Positions 34,592 to 37,020 of a stretch of 37,020 bases of DNA are shown piece by piece; position 1 is the first letter of the stretch; each line of letters starts with the position of its first letter. Source of the DNA: Streptococcus vestibularis (GTDB taxonomy: Bacteria; Bacillota; Bacilli; Lactobacillales; Streptococcaceae). The DNA is taken from positions 1 through 37,020 of the forward strand of contig JAABLG010000015.1 of the NCBI GenBank assembly GCA_010604095.1. The letters run 5' to 3'. The notes under the pieces were generated by a model that ran no database searches, was not told the DNA's origin, and worked only from the letters and a program-made list of their open reading frames with translations. The position numbers were made by a program, and so were the translations under genes.

Positions 34592-35753
34592 GTTCTTCCA
34601 TAAACTCTTTCAAACGAGTCATAGCTGTTTCAATAGTATCCATGCTAGCTGCATATGACAAGCGAACATAGCCTTCACCATACTTCCCAAAGGCAACACC
34701 AGGGATAATCGCAATAGCCTTTTCACGTGCAAAGTCTTGGCAGAACTTAAAGGAATCTTGAGTATAGCCTTCTGGAATCTTAGCAAAGATGTAGAAAGCA
34801 CCATCAGGTTTAATAATCTTGAAACCAAGTTCAGACATTTTTTCAAGAATATAATCACGACGTTTCAAATACTCAACTTTCATTGGTTGTGCATCATCCT
34901 TACCAGCAGATAAGGCTTCAATAGCTGCAAATTGTGCCATAGTAGCTGCAGCCGTCACCAAATACTGGTGACTCTTAATCAACTGAGCCGTCAAAATTGC
35001 TGGTGCAAAAATCAAACCAATACGCCACCCTGTCATCGCATGAGACTTAGACAAGCCGTTGATCAAAATCGTTTGTTCCGGTAAATATTCCGCAATAGAG
35101 ACATGATGATCCACATAAGTTAGCTCAGAGTAGACTTCATCACTAACAACAAAAATATCGTATTTTTTCAAGACTTCAGCCAAATCTGAAATCTGTTGAC
35201 GCGAATAGGTCACACCAGTTGGGTTGGTTGGATAGTTAAGCAAAACTGCTTTAAGATTATCTCTCTGCTCCAAAATTGCCTTTTCTAACATCTCTGGAGT
35301 CAAAACAAAATCATTAGCAGTTGTATCAATTTCAACAATTTCAGCACCAACTAGATTAGCAATAGGTTCGTATCCAGGATATGCTGGTGCAGGAAGAAGA
35401 ACTGTATCACCGGGTTCTAAGATAGCTGTCAAAGTCGCAGAAAGGGCTTCTGTTGCCCCAATAGTCACCAAAATCTCATTATCTGGGTTATAAGTAAGAT
35501 TATACTTTTCCTTAACAAAATCCGCAGCTGCTTGACGTAAGACAGGAAGACCTGCCATACCTGTATAGTGCGACTGGTTAGCATCGATAGCAGCTTTAGC
35601 AGCTTCTTTTACATGATCTGGAGTTGTAAAATCAGGTTCACCAAGTGTCAACTTTTTGATCCCTGGTACATCTGAAATTGATTGGTCAAACTGACGAATC
35701 ATTGAAACTTCAATCTTATCTAAATTTTTATTAAAACGTTGTGTTAAATCCAT
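34578..35753 (-). CDS. araT: PLP-dependent aminotransferase, AraT/AspC type
   Basis: This fold-type I aminotransferase (391 aa) has [11 protein letters not shown] at the N-terminus, NYPTNPTG (about 173-180), SDEVYSEL (204-211) and the PLP-lysine motif [10 protein letters not shown] with Lys236. The substrate is probably aromatic amino acids or aspartate; in lactic acid bacteria the araT product transaminates aromatic and branched amino acids. The specificity cannot be read from sequence. I start at ATG 35753, since the upstream in-frame GTG lies within the Shine-Dalgarno AGAGGTG. It is co-transcribed with recO, and both are driven by the promoter at 35784-35812. Confidence 0.88.
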   Translation of the reverse strand: MDLTQRFNKNLDKIEVSMIRQFDQSISDVPGIKKLTLGEPDFTTPDHVKEAAKAAIDANQSHYTGMAGLPVLRQAAADFVKEKYNLTYNPDNEILVTIGATEALSATLTAILEPGDTVLLPAPAYPGYEPIANLVGAEIVEIDTTANDFVLTPEMLEKAILEQRDNLKAVLLNYPTNPTGVTYSRQQISDLAEVLKKYDIFVVSDEVYSELTYVDHHVSIAEYLPEQTILINGLSKSHAMTGWRIGLIFAPAILTAQLIKSHQYLVTAAATMAQFAAIEALSAGKDDAQPMKVEYLKRRDYILEKMSELGFKIIKPDGAFYIFAKIPEGYTQDSFKFCQDFAREKAIAIIPGVAFGKYGEGYVRLSYAASMDTIETAMTRLKEFMEEHAEA

Positions 35754-35783
35754 CACGGTCACCTCTTTGCAATTATGCCTTAC

Positions 35784-35812
35784 ATTATATCAAAAACTCA
35801 AACGCATTTAAA
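35784..35812 (-). promoter_or_regulatory. promoter of araT-recO
   Basis: TTTAAA (35807-35812), 17 bases, then TATAAT (35784-35789) preceded by TGA, an extended -10, on the minus strand. Confidence 0.65.
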
Positions 35813-35814
35813 CA

Positions 35815-35841
35815 CCAAAAAAGCTAGCCTAGGCTAGCTTT
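35815..35841 (-). terminator. terminator of prs
   Basis: A perfect 22-bp palindrome (AAAGCTAGCCT/AGGCTAGCTTT, 35820-35841) lies just after the prs stop and is followed on the minus strand by TTTTTT. Confidence 0.85.
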
Positions 35842-35844
35842 AGT

Positions 35845-36810
35845 CTATTTATGGCCCATTTCAAACAATGGTGACAACGGACGTTTTTCATGAATACGAA
35901 TGATTGCCTCAGAAATTAAATCAGCAATAGAAATTTGCTCAATCTTATCAATCAATCGTTCTTCTGGAAGATAAATCGTGTCAAGCACGACAAGTTTTTC
36001 AATAGCAGATTTTTGAATATTATCAAGTGCTGGACCTGACAATACAGGGTGTGTACATGATGCAAAGACATGAGTTGCACCAGCCTCAGCAAGCGCATCT
36101 GCCGCATGACAGATAGTACCTGCAGTATCAATCATATCATCAATCAAGATACATGTTTTACCTTCAACATTACCAATGATATTCATAACTTCAGAAGTGT
36201 TCATTTTATCAACACTACGACGTTTGTCAATGATAGCGATTGGCGTTTTCAAACATTGTGCCAATTTACGCGCACGAGTCACACCACCATGGTCCGGAGA
36301 AACAACAACTACATCATCTCCAGTAAGACCAGCACGATCAAAGTAATCAGCAATAAGAGGAGCACCCATCAAATGGTCTACAGGAATATCAAAGAATCCT
36401 TGAATTTGGGCAGCATGAAGGTCCACAGTCAAAAGACGATCAACACCAGCCACCTCGAGCATATTAGCAACCAATTTAGATGTGATTGGTTCACGTGAAC
36501 GAGCCTTACGGTCTTGACGTGCATAACCATAGTAAGGCATGACAACACTAACTGTCTCAGCACTCGCACGTTTTAGCGCATCAACCATGATCAAGATTTC
36601 CATCAAATTATCATTTACAGGAGAGCTTGTAGATTGAAGAATAAAGACGTGATGACCACGGATAGACTCTTCAATATTAACTTGAATCTCGCCATCTGAA
36701 AACTCACGAACACTTGATTTTCCAAGTTCAATACCCATTTTATCAGCAACTTTTGCTGCCAATTCCTGGTTAGACGACAAAGCGAACAACTTTAAATTCG
36801 TATAAGACAT
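35845..36810 (-). CDS. prs: ribose-phosphate pyrophosphokinase
   Basis: Prs makes PRPP from ribose 5-phosphate and ATP, feeding purine, pyrimidine, NAD, His and Trp synthesis; here it stands close to the pur genes. The 321-aa protein shows [17 protein letters not shown] (ATP flexible loop), [19 protein letters not shown] (metal and ribose-phosphate site), [10 protein letters not shown] and the PRPP loop [12 protein letters not shown]. The start is ATG 36810 with GGAGG five bases upstream; an in-frame ATG at 36822 overlaps that SD. It is a single-gene unit with promoter (36838-36866) and terminator. Streptococci often have a second prs, so the copy number is unknown. Confidence 0.97.
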   Translation of the reverse strand: MSYTNLKLFALSSNQELAAKVADKMGIELGKSSVREFSDGEIQVNIEESIRGHHVFILQSTSSPVNDNLMEILIMVDALKRASAETVSVVMPYYGYARQDRKARSREPITSKLVANMLEVAGVDRLLTVDLHAAQIQGFFDIPVDHLMGAPLIADYFDRAGLTGDDVVVVSPDHGGVTRARKLAQCLKTPIAIIDKRRSVDKMNTSEVMNIIGNVEGKTCILIDDMIDTAGTICHAADALAEAGATHVFASCTHPVLSGPALDNIQKSAIEKLVVLDTIYLPEERLIDKIEQISIADLISEAIIRIHEKRPLSPLFEMGHK

Positions 36811-36837
36811 GATTTCCTCCAAAATATTTACTACTCC

Positions 36838-36866
36838 ATTCTACCTTTTTTTAAACTGATTTTCAA
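36838..36866 (-). promoter_or_regulatory. promoter of prs
   Basis: TTGAAA (36861-36866) and TAGAAT (36838-36843) on the minus strand with a 17-base spacer, about 25 bases before the ribosome-binding site. Confidence 0.7.
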
Positions 36867-36985
36867 CGTCAAATAAATGGTGTCATAGGAACTTAACAAG
36901 TATCATAAGATACAATTATTAATAACAGTAATTTGCTATCTAAATGTCTATATCATAACATCCATTTTGAAAAACAAAAAACGAT

Positions 36986-37020
36986 GGCTCTATAATTTCT
37001 GTAGTGGGTAAAACCACCAT
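36986..37020 (+). mobile_element. possible end of an ISL3-family insertion sequence (edge)
   Basis: The last 35 bases begin GGCTCTATAATTTCTGTAGT and continue into GGGTAAAACC at the window edge. This resembles, from memory, the terminal inverted repeats of ISL3-type elements common in S. thermophilus and S. pneumoniae. No transposase is visible because the window ends. The 110 bases between this and the prs promoter are AT-rich and show nothing else I can name. Confidence 0.3.

Noticed and set aside
35893..35902. TACGAATG (7 of 8 ComX match) on the plus strand
   Set aside because: Lies within the prs coding region, on the antisense strand and with no gene downstream.
36485..36505. parS-like sequence TGGTTCACGTGAACGA inside prs
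   Set aside because: Three mismatches to the 16-bp consensus and located in conserved coding sequence; the CACGTG core alone also occurs by chance in mutS, araT and purC.
1..37020. tRNA, rRNA or CRISPR arrays
   Set aside because: No cloverleaf-type, rRNA-like or regularly spaced repeat-spacer sequence was seen in reading the window.

Overview
The window looks like a chromosomal segment of a Streptococcus of the salivarius group, most likely S. thermophilus or a close relative. The case rests on low GC, classic streptococcal gene sets (spx-recA-cinA-tag-ruvA-mutL, argR-mutS, a nearly complete de novo purine pathway, acpP-plsX-recO-araT-prs), SD-led starts, CiaR-type csRNA genes, ComX-type boxes, and a competence murein hydrolase of CHAP type without choline-binding repeats. 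A perfect parS site at 33788-33803 indicates that the replication origin is near, probably beyond the right edge. Most genes are on the minus strand, which would be leading-strand transcription away from such an origin.

Layout, left to right. 1-7300: DNA repair and recombination on the minus strand (mutL, ruvA, tag, cinA, recA), followed by the stress regulator spx. cinA-recA has both an extended -10 vegetative promoter and a perfect ComX box. A second perfect ComX-type box lies behind mutL, upstream of a small membrane protein. 7300-8310: a plus-strand LytTR regulator/DUF3021 membrane protein pair, with a direct-repeat operator between two divergent promoters. 8343-13560: argR, a ricA (ymcA)-like gene and mutS on the minus strand, divergent from argS. 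13560-14400: a non-coding island with two csRNA genes, a third promoter-terminator transcript, and a small TTG-initiated membrane ORF.

14400-32070: purine biosynthesis. Minus-strand order in transcription is purC-purL-purF-purM-purN-purH (terminator), then purD-purE-purK, a ketopantoate-reductase-like gene, a small accessory module (75-aa protein, DUF4041/GIY-YIG protein, 72-aa membrane protein) and purB. Together with Prs (PRPP supply, right end) these genes build IMP and convert it towards AMP. PurN makes the pathway formyl-THF dependent, and PurE/PurK is the bacterial two-step CAIR route. The pathway is interrupted between purH and purD by a plus-strand CbpD-like murein hydrolase. That gene is bracketed by two CiaR-dependent csRNA genes and has a near-consensus ComX box 31 bp from a CiaR box. 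A branched inverted-repeat element of about 130 bp lies between purD and purE.

32200-37020: an acyl carrier protein and PlsX (phospholipid acyl supply), parS, RecO, an aromatic/aspartate-type aminotransferase and PRPP synthetase. The extreme right edge may be the end of an ISL3-type insertion sequence.

The strongest regulatory theme is competence versus CiaRH. ComX boxes (cinA-recA, the small membrane gene, cbpD) and four CiaR-driven csRNAs occur within 20 kb, and the two circuits meet at cbpD. All assignments are from reading the sequence; no database search was run.
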